A stretch of 64,000 nucleotides of DNA from CAYVUV01 sp964455095 (GTDB lineage: Bacteria > Desulfobacterota > Binatia > HRBIN30 > CADEER01), in assembly GCA_964455095.1 (NCBI GenBank), contig CAYVUV010000370.1, positions 1 through 64,000 of the forward strand, in the 5' to 3' direction. The position numbers and the translations under genes are program-made. Below, one piece after another: positions 30,811 to 39,496 of the stretch. The first letter of the stretch is position 1. Every line of letters begins with the position of its first letter. A model generated the notes under the pieces. The model was not told the DNA's origin, did not search any database, and was given only the letters and a program-made list of their open reading frames with translations.

Positions 30811-31321
30811 GCCGACCCCTCCGTTGCCTGCGTTCACTGGGTGATGCGAAGGTTTCGCAATCCATACGGAAAGACCGTGCTCGGCTTGCCGCATCCGCTT
30901 GCGCAACGCCTCGGTCTCATCGTGCGCGTTTATACTCGGCGCAGGGGGTGCCGGTAATGTGGGAGTATTACGCGCGTACTTCTACGCGTGCGCACGGTGG
31001 CGGATCGCCCGGAAGCGACGTTCTTCGCGCCGTGGACACAAAACTATCGGCGCGCAGTACGGGGACGGGCGATCTCGCCGAGCTCCCACGCTAACTGTCG
31101 AGTTGCAGCGGGAAACACGATGCTGACCGGCTGCCCGTGAAGTTGAAACAACGCCGTGTCGTCTGTCGACATTGCCAGGTCTGCGCGAGTGAACCGTCAG
31201 CTCGGTCGTCCCTGCCCGATACGAGGCGCGCCAGGCTTCCTCTCCCGTCCACAACTGTCTACTAGCCACAACCCGGCTGCTGTGCGACACCTGTATCGTC
31301 GCAACGAAACGGGGGGATGGC
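30811..31321. other. Gap of 511 bases between divergent surface-protein genes
   Basis: It should hold the promoters of the CTERM-like (minus) and YVTN/dockerin-like (plus) genes. Seen are a GCGAA-N3-TTCGC hairpin at about 30844-30856, a TATA-rich patch near 30930 and, at 31091-31146, a decayed copy of the end of a dockerin-like gene (separate entry). No intact gene is supported; the short frames present lack ribosome-binding sites and coding character. Confidence 0.5.
31091..31140 (+). pseudogene. Remnant of a dockerin-like C-terminus
   Basis: Reading LTVEL, then after a one-base frameshift VAAGNTMLTGCP and a stop, the stretch matches the second EF-hand helix and GCP ending of the gene at 31322 (IVAAVNSALAGCP). 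The 20 bases from 31127 to 31146 are identical to 33468-33487, including bases beyond the stop. A decayed duplicate of that gene junction is the simplest explanation. Confidence 0.45.
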
Positions 31322-33481
31322 ATGATAGGCTCGACACGAGTGGCCGTGGCGACCGCAGTGCTCCTGTTCGGCATCACAACCGCGATCGCGTCCGCGCCGC
31401 CGGGGCGCGCGTCCGAGGCCCCGTGCGAGCCGCGCTCCGATCCACTGCACTTCACCGTAACCGTCGATCCACCGCAGCCGCAGGCCGGCGACGAGGTGAG
31501 CATCATCGTCGGCCTCAGCGAGGTCGACGGACTTCTGTTGGGTCACGCGTTGGTCGATCTGCATGACGCTTCGCCGGTATTCGACGACCCTCCCGCCTTT
31601 CGGCAGGACGGCCTGTTGCAGGGACCGGTGGTGTTCACCGTGCACGCAGGAGTCGGCGGGACCGCCGAGCTGACGGTGACGGTCAACTATGAGACGGAGT
31701 GCGCGTGCCCGCCGCCCTGCTTCTACCGCCGCACCGTCGTGTCGGAGCCGTTCACGATCACGGTGGCGGGCCCGACTGCGACCCCCACCGTCGAGTGTAC
31801 GCCGCCGAGTTGCGCGGGCGACGAGGTCTTCTCGTGTCCGGAGGCGTGTCCCGGGGGGTGCGGGACGATCTGCGCGACGCGCACGCCGACCGCCTGCCCG
31901 ACGCCGGCCTGCGCGGGCGAGGAGGTGTTGGCTTGCCCTGGTGTCTGTCCAGGAGGCTGTGGACTGATCTGCGCCGTGCGCACGCAGACGCCGATCCCGG
32001 CGACTTCCCCCGCGGCGCAGCCGTCGACGCCGATGGTGGCGATCACGCTGACGCCGACACAAACACCGACGCTGACCCCCACCAGCAACCGCCCTCGACC
32101 CGTCGCGCGCGGGCGGGCGAATCCGAATCCGGCGCGATCCGGCGAGACCGTTACCCTGGACGGGAGCGAGAGTACTGGCGCGATCAGGTCGGCCGAGTGG
32201 GTGCAAAGTTGTGGCGGGCCCAAAGTGGAGCTCGCGAGCAGCGATGGGCTCTACGCGACGTTCGTTGTGCCCCCGGTGTCGCAAGAAACGACGTTGACCT
32301 TCACGCTCACTCTCACCAGCTACGGTAGCACTTCGGGGGATCGTACCGAGGTCGATGTCACCGTTCTGCCGCCTGCCACGGTCACCCCGGCGCCGCGACC
32401 GAAGCGCTTTGCCTTCGTGGCCAGCTCCGACTTTTGCAGCGTGTGGGGTATCGATCTCGCCACCAACACGGTGTACGCCACCATTCGCGTTGGTGCCGGC
32501 CCCAACGCGGTCGCGATTGCTCCGGATGGCCAGTCGGCCTACGTCGCCAACGGTTCGGGAACTGTCTCGGTGATCGACACGGCAACGAGCACGGTGTCCA
32601 CCACCATCGCGGTGGACAGCCCCTCCGGAATTGCCGTGGCACCCGACGGGAAGCAGGTCTACGTGACCAGCTCCGGTTCTTCCTCCGTCTCGGTCATCGA
32701 CACCTCGACACAGGCGGTCGTGGACGTCATTGCTCTGCTCCCCCGCACCGCCGATCCGCTGCAGATCGCCTTCACGCCAAGCGGTGAATTCGCCTACGTC
32801 ACGACACCTGGATTTCCCGAGGCACAGTCCGTGTCAGTCATCAACACGGCAACCAATGCGCTCGTCACCATCATTCCGTTCCCGCAAGGGGCCTTCCCCG
32901 AAGGCATTTCCGTCACCGCCGATGGCCGGTTCGCCCTGGTGACCAACAGCGTCGACGACAGCCTCTCGGTTATCGACACGACCACCAACACGATTACTAC
33001 GACCGTTCCGGTCGGGCACAGCCCCGTCAGTGTCGCGGTCAGCCCCAACGGGGCGTTTGCGTACGTCGCGAACCTGATCTCGGATACGATGTCTGTCGTG
33101 GACATTCCCGCTCACGAGGTCTCTGCCACGGTGCCGGTCGCCAGTCCCGCCGGCGTGGCCATTGCACCGGATGGTCGCTACGCATACGTGTCGAACCTCG
33201 GTCTCGACACCGTCTCGGTGGTCGATACGCAGACCCACGCGATGGTCACGGCGATCCCGGTGGGTAACATGCCGCGCGGCATCGCCATCGGGCCGGGTTG
33301 CGCAGGGGACTGCAACGCCAGCGGCGACGTCACCATCGACGAGCTGATCCTCATGGTGAGCATCGCGCTGGGCAACGCCGATGTGTCGGCCTGCCCGATC
33401 GCCGATGCGGATGATTCCGGCACCATCAGCGTCGATCGGATCGTTGCCGCCGTAAACAGCGCGCTCGCCGGCTGCCCGTGA
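31322..33481 (+). CDS. Secreted YVTN beta-propeller protein with Cys-rich repeats and dockerin-like EF-hand pair
   Basis: A 719-residue exported protein. In order: signal peptide (about 1-24), an Ig-like segment, two Cys-rich repeats (C-A-G-x-E-V..CP..CPGGCG..C at about 163-220), a Thr/Pro linker (TPTQTPTLTPTS), a PKD-like domain (about 262-350), seven or so YVTN-type blades (SVIDTATxTVxxTI, SPNGAFAYVANL) at about 362-650, and a C-terminal pair of EF-hand loops (DCNASGDVTIDE and DADDSGTISVDR) ending in GCP. The EF pair looks like a dockerin-type calcium-binding module typical of Binatota-like genomes. A surface or extracellular binding role is inferred. The stop overlaps the next gene start. 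Confidence 0.85.
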   Translation: MIGSTRVAVATAVLLFGITTAIASAPPGRASEAPCEPRSDPLHFTVTVDPPQPQAGDEVSIIVGLSEVDGLLLGHALVDLHDASPVFDDPPAFRQDGLLQGPVVFTVHAGVGGTAELTVTVNYETECACPPPCFYRRTVVSEPFTITVAGPTATPTVECTPPSCAGDEVFSCPEACPGGCGTICATRTPTACPTPACAGEEVLACPGVCPGGCGLICAVRTQTPIPATSPAAQPSTPMVAITLTPTQTPTLTPTSNRPRPVARGRANPNPARSGETVTLDGSESTGAIRSAEWVQSCGGPKVELASSDGLYATFVVPPVSQETTLTFTLTLTSYGSTSGDRTEVDVTVLPPATVTPAPRPKRFAFVASSDFCSVWGIDLATNTVYATIRVGAGPNAVAIAPDGQSAYVANGSGTVSVIDTATSTVSTTIAVDSPSGIAVAPDGKQVYVTSSGSSSVSVIDTSTQAVVDVIALLPRTADPLQIAFTPSGEFAYVTTPGFPEAQSVSVINTATNALVTIIPFPQGAFPEGISVTADGRFALVTNSVDDSLSVIDTTTNTITTTVPVGHSPVSVAVSPNGAFAYVANLISDTMSVVDIPAHEVSATVPVASPAGVAIAPDGRYAYVSNLGLDTVSVVDTQTHAMVTAIPVGNMPRGIAIGPGCAGDCNASGDVTIDELILMVSIALGNADVSACPIADADDSGTISVDRIVAAVNSALAGCP

Positions 33482-35205
33482 AGTTGACGGCAGCCAGCCG
33501 TTTCGGAGGCGCTGCCTGCATCGCGCTGGCGCTCGTCGTCGCCGCGCCGCGGATTCCGATTCTCCTGGCCGGTCCGGACGCGCATCTGTCGCTCATGGTC
33601 GACGACGCGTCCTACTACCTCGAAGCCGCCCGCCGGGCGGTCGAGACCGGACTCTGGCCGAGCATGGACGGCCGCAACCCCACCAACGGCTTCCACCCGC
33701 TGTACATGCTCGTGCTGATCGCCTTTCAGCACGCGGTGGGGACCGCGCCGCACACGGTCCTGCCACTGGTGATGACCTTCCATCTCATGCTGAACGGGGT
33801 GGCGGCCTGGCTGCTCGGGCGCATCGCGCTCCGCAGCGTTGCCGGCGCCGCGGGCTGGTTCGCGGCGATTCTGCTCGCGCTCAACCCCGGATGGCTCGCA
33901 CATGGAACGCTTGGGGTAGAGAACGGACTCTCCTCGCTGCTGCTTCTGGCGCTCGTGCTGCGCTGGGACCGCCGCTTCGGCAGCGATCTGGCGACACCGG
34001 AGCCGCGGCGTACGTGGATGCTCGATGGTCTACTGCTCGGTCTGGTCGTGCTGGCGCGTACGGATGCGGTCATCTGGGGATTCGTCTTCCTCGCCTGGGG
34101 CCTGTGGCGCTGCTCTCGGCAGGGGGCGTCTCGGCGTTTCCTCCCATCGATCCTGGGCAGCGCCGCAATCGCGGCGCTCGTCGTCGTTCCATGGCTGGTG
34201 GCGAACGCATGGTGGTTCGGAACCGTGGTGCAGGACAGCGGCGCGGCGCTGGCTGCCCGCTACGATCAGGAGTACGGCTCCCGCTTTTCGGCGTCATCGC
34301 TCCGCGTCGCGATGCTGCACGTGGGATTCTGGCTCTACCGCATGCTGTGGGCGGGGGGCTTCGGCCCACTCACCGGCTGGGTGCTGGGCCGCGCGATCGC
34401 GCCACAGCCGCGGCCCATCGTCCGGGCGTCGCTGACCGGATGGGTGGTGGTGGGCCTGTGCGCGATTTCGCTCCTGCTGCGGGCGAACGACCCCACCGCT
34501 ATCCGCAACGTCCCCACGGCAGAGATCTGGCTCGGTCTCGGCACCGCAGCCTTCGCCATCGGGATCCTGTCGGGTCGGATGGCTGCCGTTCGCTGGCGGC
34601 CGGTGTTCGGGATGGCGCTCACCGCCGCCACGCTCACCGTCTTTGCCTACGCCTTCGTGTTGCGCGGTTTCCAGGTCTGGTACAGCACCGGGCCCTGCCT
34701 CGCGTTCGTGCTGCTCGTGATGGCGAAGGCGCTGGCGCCGGCACTCGAAGGGCGGCGGTGGCTCGGTGTTGCACTCGTGGCGCTCATGGCGACCCAGTCG
34801 GTGCTCGTGGTGCGTGCGCTCGGCTCCCGCGGTGGCATCGAGGGGATGCAGCAGGACCTCCTGGCGTTGGGACGGGACCTGCGCGAGCGGCTCGCGGCAT
34901 TGACGGCCGAGCATCCGACGACAAGATTCGGCAGCTTCGACTCGGGTGAGCTCAGCTACCGCCTGCATCCCGTGCCGATCACGAACCTCGATGGCGTGAT
35001 GAACCACGCCGCGTCCATTGCGCTGCGCCAGCGCCGTCTCGGCCGCTACCTCGTTCAGGACGGGATCACGCATGTGATTTCAACCGCCAAGGGAATCGCC
35101 AAGTTCCAGCGCGTCAGCCCCTTCGAGGTCGTCCGCGACGATGCCTGGAGCACCCGTGCAGGAGTCGAGGTGTGGGCCGTGCGTTCCGGGTGGGGCGACG
35201 AATGA
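33478..35205 (+). CDS. Polytopic GT-C-type glycosyltransferase
   Basis: A 575-residue integral membrane protein with about 11-12 helices. The first periplasmic loop contains the GT-C acidic motif (MVDDASYYLEAARR, Asp-Asp near residue 42) followed by the family-typical NPTNGFHPLYM. A hydrophilic C-terminal domain of about 120 residues follows the last helix. Such enzymes (PMT/ArnT superfamily) transfer sugars from polyprenyl-phosphate donors to proteins or glycans on the outer face. The GTG start overlaps the stop of the YVTN/dockerin-like gene (GTGA), so the two are co-expressed. This suggests, by inference, glycosylation of Thr/Pro-rich secreted neighbours. Confidence 0.8.
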   Translation: MKLTAASRFGGAACIALALVVAAPRIPILLAGPDAHLSLMVDDASYYLEAARRAVETGLWPSMDGRNPTNGFHPLYMLVLIAFQHAVGTAPHTVLPLVMTFHLMLNGVAAWLLGRIALRSVAGAAGWFAAILLALNPGWLAHGTLGVENGLSSLLLLALVLRWDRRFGSDLATPEPRRTWMLDGLLLGLVVLARTDAVIWGFVFLAWGLWRCSRQGASRRFLPSILGSAAIAALVVVPWLVANAWWFGTVVQDSGAALAARYDQEYGSRFSASSLRVAMLHVGFWLYRMLWAGGFGPLTGWVLGRAIAPQPRPIVRASLTGWVVVGLCAISLLLRANDPTAIRNVPTAEIWLGLGTAAFAIGILSGRMAAVRWRPVFGMALTAATLTVFAYAFVLRGFQVWYSTGPCLAFVLLVMAKALAPALEGRRWLGVALVALMATQSVLVVRALGSRGGIEGMQQDLLALGRDLRERLAALTAEHPTTRFGSFDSGELSYRLHPVPITNLDGVMNHAASIALRQRRLGRYLVQDGITHVISTAKGIAKFQRVSPFEVVRDDAWSTRAGVEVWAVRSGWGDE

Positions 35206-35305
35206 TGATCCTCTGCGCACGGTTGGGACGCTTGACCATCCGGGCAGTCACGGTACATGGTCGAAACCGGGCCTGGACCGGGCGCTGAACATTCGAGGGG
35301 GTCAA

Positions 35306-36295
35306 GTGATCAGCAATCTTGCCGTTCGGCTCGTCCTGACAGCGATCGTGCTGGTCTGTGCGGGCGGGATTGCTCGGGCGGCAGATGTGCTCGTCGCAGG
35401 GAAGGTCGGTATCGTCAGCAACGGCAGGCTCGCCAAGTTCGTTGCGAAGTCGAAGCAGCAGCCGGGCGAGGCGGTGTTCCCACTGCCGGCACCGGGATCA
35501 GCGGGGGACCCGACTGTCGCGGGCGCGACACTCGGGCTCTTCGACACCGAATCCCCCGGGGCTGGGTCTGTTTCGTTCGCCCTCGATGCCTCCGGTTGGT
35601 CCGGACTGGGGATTCCGCCCGGCAGCCTGGGATACAGATACCGGGGCAGGGACGACGTGACCGACCCCAATCCAGAAGGCACCTGCAGGACTGTTCTCCT
35701 CAAGGCGACGCTCATCGCCACTACCTGCAAAGGTGCCGCGATCACGTTGGCGCCGCCGGTCGCCGGCGATGTCGGTGTCGTGCTGCGCATGCCCAGCGGT
35801 TCGCCGTCGCTGCGCTATTGCGCGAGCTTTGGCGGCGCGCCCAAGAGGAACGATGCGCGGTCTTTCAAGCGCAAGGACGCCCCGGTTCCATCGGGATGCC
35901 CGTTCGTCGAGCCCACTCCCACCGCAACGCCCACGATGACACCCACGGCGACGCCGACCAGTACGCCGAGCTGCGCGGCGGGATTCGGTTTCGGCGACGC
36001 CTGTTGGTTCACCGGCGAACTCGGCCAGAGCTGCGACCAGGTCTGCGCCAGCGAAGGGCTGGTGTACGATGACGCGACCCGCACCGTTGCCGGCAGCGAC
36101 GGCACCGACGCCAATTGCCTGGCCATCCTCGACCACTTCATGTTCCCCAGCACCTGGCTTGGAGGCGTAGCGTGCGAAGTCGGCATCGGCTGCAGCTCGA
36201 TGCCGATAGAGTTCCTGTCCGCGCGGTGTACCTCTCCGCCCACCACCGCGGATGCCCACGGCCCGGGCGTCGTCCGCATCTGCGCTTGCCAATAG
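35306..36295 (+). CDS. Secreted two-domain Cys-rich protein of unknown function
   Basis: A 329-residue exported protein with a signal peptide (LVLTAIVLVCAGGIARA). The first domain (about 25-205) is beta-rich with two cysteine pairs and motifs such as GKVGIVSNGRLAKFV, GYRYRGRDD and YCASFGG. A Thr/Pro linker (TPTATPTMTPTATPTSTPS) leads to a C-terminal domain with about nine cysteines (DACWFTGELGQSCDQVCA, RTVAGSDGTDANC, ICAC ending). I do not recognise either domain by name. The linker has the same style as that of the protein at 31322. GAGGGGG lies a few bases before the GTG. The 100-base gap upstream shows no clear promoter. Confidence 0.75.
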   Translation: MISNLAVRLVLTAIVLVCAGGIARAADVLVAGKVGIVSNGRLAKFVAKSKQQPGEAVFPLPAPGSAGDPTVAGATLGLFDTESPGAGSVSFALDASGWSGLGIPPGSLGYRYRGRDDVTDPNPEGTCRTVLLKATLIATTCKGAAITLAPPVAGDVGVVLRMPSGSPSLRYCASFGGAPKRNDARSFKRKDAPVPSGCPFVEPTPTATPTMTPTATPTSTPSCAAGFGFGDACWFTGELGQSCDQVCASEGLVYDDATRTVAGSDGTDANCLAILDHFMFPSTWLGGVACEVGIGCSSMPIEFLSARCTSPPTTADAHGPGVVRICACQ

Positions 36296-36413
36296 GGTCG
36301 CACTCGGGCGCGCGCACGAAAGGGTCCCGCCAATGGTCCGGCCACTCGGACTGCCGACTGGTTCCACGGCGGCGACTGTTTCCAGCGCATGCTTCTGGTA
36401 GAGGATCTTCTTC

Positions 36414-37622
36414 ATGAAGGTGGTCGTGTTGGGAAGTGGCGGGATGGGACGCTACGCGGCGACGACGGTCGCGCGTTTCGACTTCATCGTCGATCTCGTC
36501 GTGGCGGACCTCGACGGCGCTGCTGCGTCGGCTGCCGCCGCGTCGTACGGAGCGAAGGCTCGCGGTGCCGCTGTCGACGTGCGCGACGAAGCGGCGCTGG
36601 CTCGACTCTTTTCGGGCGCTGGCGCCGTGCTGAATACCGTCGGGCCATTTTTCCGCCTCGGTCCTCCGGTCCTGCGCGCCGCGATCACCGCTGGTGTCCA
36701 CTACTTCGACATCAACGACGACTGGGAGTCGACCGAGGCGATGCTGGGGATGGACGCCGATGCGCGCGCGGCCGGCGTCACGGCCGTCATCGGCATGGGG
36801 GCGAGCCCCGGCATCTCGAACCTGCTGGCCTGCCTGGCGATGCGCGAGTTGGACGAAGTCGAAGAGGTGATCGCCGGATTCGATCTCGACGCCGCGATGC
36901 CCGAGCAGCGGGGCAGTAAACCCGCCGCCGCAACGGTGCACGGTCTGCATCAGCTCACCGGCACGATCCGCGTGTTCGAGGACGGGCGTTTCGCCGATGC
37001 CAGACCGAATCGCCGGGTCGAGTTCGACTACCCCGGGCTCGGGCCGCGGGTGGGCTGGACCATGGGCCATCCCGAGGCGGTCAGTTTTCCGCGCCACTAC
37101 CCGAACCTCCGCTTCGCGCGGGTCTTGATGACGATGGCGCCCACCAACCGCATCGCGCTGCGCGTCCTGTGCGTGTTGATCGACGCGGGCCTCGTGTCTC
37201 TCGATCGCGCCGCGGCCTGGGTGGAGCGCCTCGAGGGCGTCGGCAGCCCGGTCAAGACGCCGGCCGACTACGTCCGCGAGATCGCCAGCAAACGCGGCCG
37301 CCGTTTGCCGCCGCTGTTCGCGATCGCTCGCGGTCGCCGCCGAGGTGAGGCCGCGACGGTCGCCGCGGCCGTCCGCTCCGCCCCCGCCGTCGGCATGGGC
37401 GGCGCCACCGGTGTTCCCCTCGCGACCGCGCTCGGCGTGGTGCGTCCCGTCATCGGGCAGAAATGCGGCGTCTTCTCCCCCGAAGCGATCGTCGACCCGC
37501 CGGCGTTCTTCGACGCGCTGGCCCCCCTCTGCGCCCCAGTCTGTCGCGGAGTCGGCGAGCTGGTCATCCTGACCCGCTCGTGGGAATCGGTCGACCTGGC
37601 GAGCGTGCTCGGTCCGGGTTGA
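36414..37622 (+). CDS. Saccharopine-dehydrogenase-family oxidoreductase
   Basis: A 402-residue NAD(P)-binding protein. The Rossmann start is VVVLGSGGMGRYAA (about 3-16), followed by the family motifs GAVLNTVGPFFRLGPPVLRAAI, VHYFDINDDWE and GMGASPGISNLLA. The family includes lysine-pathway enzymes and many uncharacterised reductases, such as trans-acting enoyl reductases of lipid metabolism. Nothing nearby fixes the substrate. A GAGG ribosome-binding site lies about nine bases before the ATG. It converges on the transglutaminase-like gene, with 12 bases between the ends. Confidence 0.85.
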   Translation: MKVVVLGSGGMGRYAATTVARFDFIVDLVVADLDGAAASAAAASYGAKARGAAVDVRDEAALARLFSGAGAVLNTVGPFFRLGPPVLRAAITAGVHYFDINDDWESTEAMLGMDADARAAGVTAVIGMGASPGISNLLACLAMRELDEVEEVIAGFDLDAAMPEQRGSKPAAATVHGLHQLTGTIRVFEDGRFADARPNRRVEFDYPGLGPRVGWTMGHPEAVSFPRHYPNLRFARVLMTMAPTNRIALRVLCVLIDAGLVSLDRAAAWVERLEGVGSPVKTPADYVREIASKRGRRLPPLFAIARGRRRGEAATVAAAVRSAPAVGMGGATGVPLATALGVVRPVIGQKCGVFSPEAIVDPPAFFDALAPLCAPVCRGVGELVILTRSWESVDLASVLGPG

Positions 37623-37634
37623 CCGAATACAGGC

Positions 37635-38306
37635 TCAGCCCTTTCCGGTCTCCTGCTCCACTTCGCGGTCGAAGTCGCCTTGTCCCCACGACTCCAACGC
37701 GCTGTATTTCTCGGTGAAGGTTTGCATCATGGCATCGAGCGGCACATCGGCATACTCCCCGCGATTGCAGAGATATTCCATGTGCAGGTTCCCCTCCACG
37801 TCGAACGGGTGGTAGACGGAGTCTGTTCGGCCGTCGAATTCCAGCGGGTGGAAACGGAACTTTTCGCAGAGCTCGATGTTGAAAGCAGGGGTGGCCTTCA
37901 CCCACTTTCCCTCGAGATACAACGACGTGTAGCCGTGCCAGTGGAACACGTCGGTCTTCATCATCGCGCGCATACGAGCCGTGGTGAGGTGATTGCGCAC
38001 GTCGGCATAGCCCAGACGCGCGGGGATGCCCTTCGCCCGGCAGCAGGCGGCCAGCAGGATGGCCTTGGCCACGCACCAGCCCCTGCCGGCGCGCAGCGTC
38101 GCGCTCGCCTTGAGGGCGTCCACCGACAGGTCGAGGACGTAGGGGTCGTAACGGATGCCATCCCGCACCGCATAGTAGAGCCTCACCGCCTGCTCGGCCG
38201 GGTCGGGGGAAATTCCCGCGCTGCTGTGCGCATATTTGATGATGGACGCATCCTCACAGTCAATCGTGGGTGTGCACTGCAGGTAGGGCTGCATGTCCTG
38301 ATCCAT
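37635..38306 (-). CDS. Transglutaminase-like (papain-fold) protein
   Basis: A 223-residue cytoplasmic protein of the transglutaminase-like superfamily. Cys78 lies in GRGWCVAKAILLAACCRAKGIPARLG, and the His region is FHWHGYTSLYLEGKWVKATPAFN, where the usual third Asp is replaced (TPAFN). The remainder (LEFDGRTDSVYHPFD, HMEYLCNRGEY) matches a small bacterial subfamily. Members may be proteases, amidases or peptide-modifying enzymes. The start is uncertain: ATG at 38306 was chosen, with ATGs at 38315 and 38294 and a TTG at 38321 as alternatives. It may be transcribed with the upstream DUF5615 gene. Confidence 0.8.
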   Translation of the reverse strand: MDQDMQPYLQCTPTIDCEDASIIKYAHSSAGISPDPAEQAVRLYYAVRDGIRYDPYVLDLSVDALKASATLRAGRGWCVAKAILLAACCRAKGIPARLGYADVRNHLTTARMRAMMKTDVFHWHGYTSLYLEGKWVKATPAFNIELCEKFRFHPLEFDGRTDSVYHPFDVEGNLHMEYLCNRGEYADVPLDAMMQTFTEKYSALESWGQGDFDREVEQETGKG

Positions 38307-38386
38307 GGGCGGCATCTGCAATCCAGGGAACCGAGTCTCTCGCTGTCTGTCAACCCGGCCATCTTCGAGTCCGAGTTCCGGGATCG

Positions 38387-38719
38387 CTACCCCGTTACCG
38401 TAATCACCCTGCCGGCTGGCGCCGAGGCGAGCAGGTCTGGGAGGACGCGGTTGACCAGGGCGCGGACTGCCGCGCGGCCGGCGAGGGGCGGGCGGAAGAC
38501 GATGAGGCCGGCGTACTGCTCGGGCGGGAAGCGGCGCGTGTCGGCGATGCCGGCATCCATGGTGAGCAGGATCGGGCGGTCGCGGTGCACGGCGCGCATG
38601 AGCAACGTGTCGGGCACGCCGCGCAGCGCCGAGTCGGCGACGGTCTCGACCTCGTGGCCGGCGGCGCGCAGGTCTTCGGCGAGCTCGGCGGGCAGGCTCT
38701 CGTCGAGCAGCAGCTTCAC
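38387..38719 (-). CDS. DUF5615 PIN-like toxin candidate
   Basis: A 110-residue PIN-like (Mut7-C-type) protein. The N-terminal LLLDESLPAELAEDLRAAGHEV carries the first acidic residue, and LMRAVHRDRPILLTMDAGIADTRRFPPEQYAGLIVFR carries the second acidic patch; both are typical of DUF5615. This family is usually paired with DUF433 and is predicted to be the ribonuclease partner of a toxin-antitoxin-like pair. The pairing is present here: its start overlaps the DUF433 stop (ATGA). Activity is inferred from family only. Confidence 0.85.
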   Translation of the reverse strand: MKLLLDESLPAELAEDLRAAGHEVETVADSALRGVPDTLLMRAVHRDRPILLTMDAGIADTRRFPPEQYAGLIVFRPPLAGRAAVRALVNRVLPDLLASAPAGRVITVTG

Positions 38720-38943
38720 GGCTTCTCCTCAGTCGATGCGGCCGCCCAATCGAGGGCGGCGTCGATGTGTTCCGGTCGCAGTGTCGGGTAGCTGCGCAGG
38801 ACCTCGGCGCGACTGGCGCCCTCGGCGAGGCTGTCGAGGATGTTGCGCACCAGCACGCGCGTGCCGCGTGCGCGCAGCTCGCCGCCGCAGACTTTGGGGT
38901 CGCGGCGCAGCAGCTGTTGCCAGTCGAGCGGCGGATCGGACAC
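38716..38943 (-). CDS. DUF433 antitoxin-like protein
   Basis: A 75-residue protein of the DUF433 family, a small helix-turn-helix-type domain (DPKVCGGELRARGTRVLVRNILDSLAEGASRAEVLRSYPTL pattern) common as the upstream partner of DUF5615. The family pattern includes the start region L-RDPxVxGG and the helix PTLRPEHIDAALDWA. The GTG start lies three bases after the DUF4340 gene, so the pair may be read from the ABC operon promoter, which is unusual for a self-regulating toxin-antitoxin unit. Confidence 0.85.
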   Translation of the reverse strand: MSDPPLDWQQLLRRDPKVCGGELRARGTRVLVRNILDSLAEGASRAEVLRSYPTLRPEHIDAALDWAAASTEEKP

Positions 38944-38946
38944 GGC

Positions 38947-39495
38947 TCACTCCGCTTGCGGTGCGGCCGCCTTCACCGCCTTCTCCAGCTCCCACAGCAC
39001 CAGGGCGCCGGTGAGGACCACGCGTCCGCCGTCGCCGAGCTGCGCGTAGACGCCAGTGGCCGGCGGGTTGCGGATGCCGAGCCGGACGACGATCGGCGCG
39101 GCCGCGCCCCGGCGCAGCTCGATCAGGCCCTGCGGCGGATCGAGACCGAGATCGCGCAGCTCGTCGGGTGCCACTTCGAGATGGAGGATCTCGGCCATCT
39201 CGAGCAGGTTGACGAGCAGATCGTCGAAGATCTCCGGTCTCGCCACGCCTTGCCACGTCGGGCCGTCGCGGCGCACCACGACGTCGTCTTCGCCGCGGCG
39301 CAGATGGATGGCCTCGACCGTCGCCGGATCGAACGCGAGCAAGTGGTGCACTTCGTCGGCGGGCGAAACGGGCTTGGGCAAATCGAGCAGCGCGCGCCAG
39401 GAGACCTCGGGGTGGCCGGCGCGGACGTCGTAGTATGCGATCCCGAGGGCGAGCAGCAACAGCGCGGCCAGCCCCACGGTGCTGCGCCACCCCAC
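38947..39495 (-). CDS. DUF4340-type protein of the Gld-like ABC operon
   Basis: A 182-residue protein with an N-terminal membrane anchor (VGLAALLLLALGIAYY) and an exported beta-rich domain. It matches the DUF4340 proteins that usually lie next to GldG-type genes (VEAIHLRRGEDDVVVRRDGPTWQ pattern, GLDPPQGLIELRRG). The known family is longer (often 300-450 residues), so this is a short, single-module form. The GTG start follows the GldG gene stop by one base. It probably works with the ABC exporter-like complex at the cell envelope. Confidence 0.75.
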   Translation of the reverse strand: MGWRSTVGLAALLLLALGIAYYDVRAGHPEVSWRALLDLPKPVSPADEVHHLLAFDPATVEAIHLRRGEDDVVVRRDGPTWQGVARPEIFDDLLVNLLEMAEILHLEVAPDELRDLGLDPPQGLIELRRGAAAPIVVRLGIRNPPATGVYAQLGDGGRVVLTGALVLWELEKAVKAAAPQAE

Positions 39496-39496
39496 C

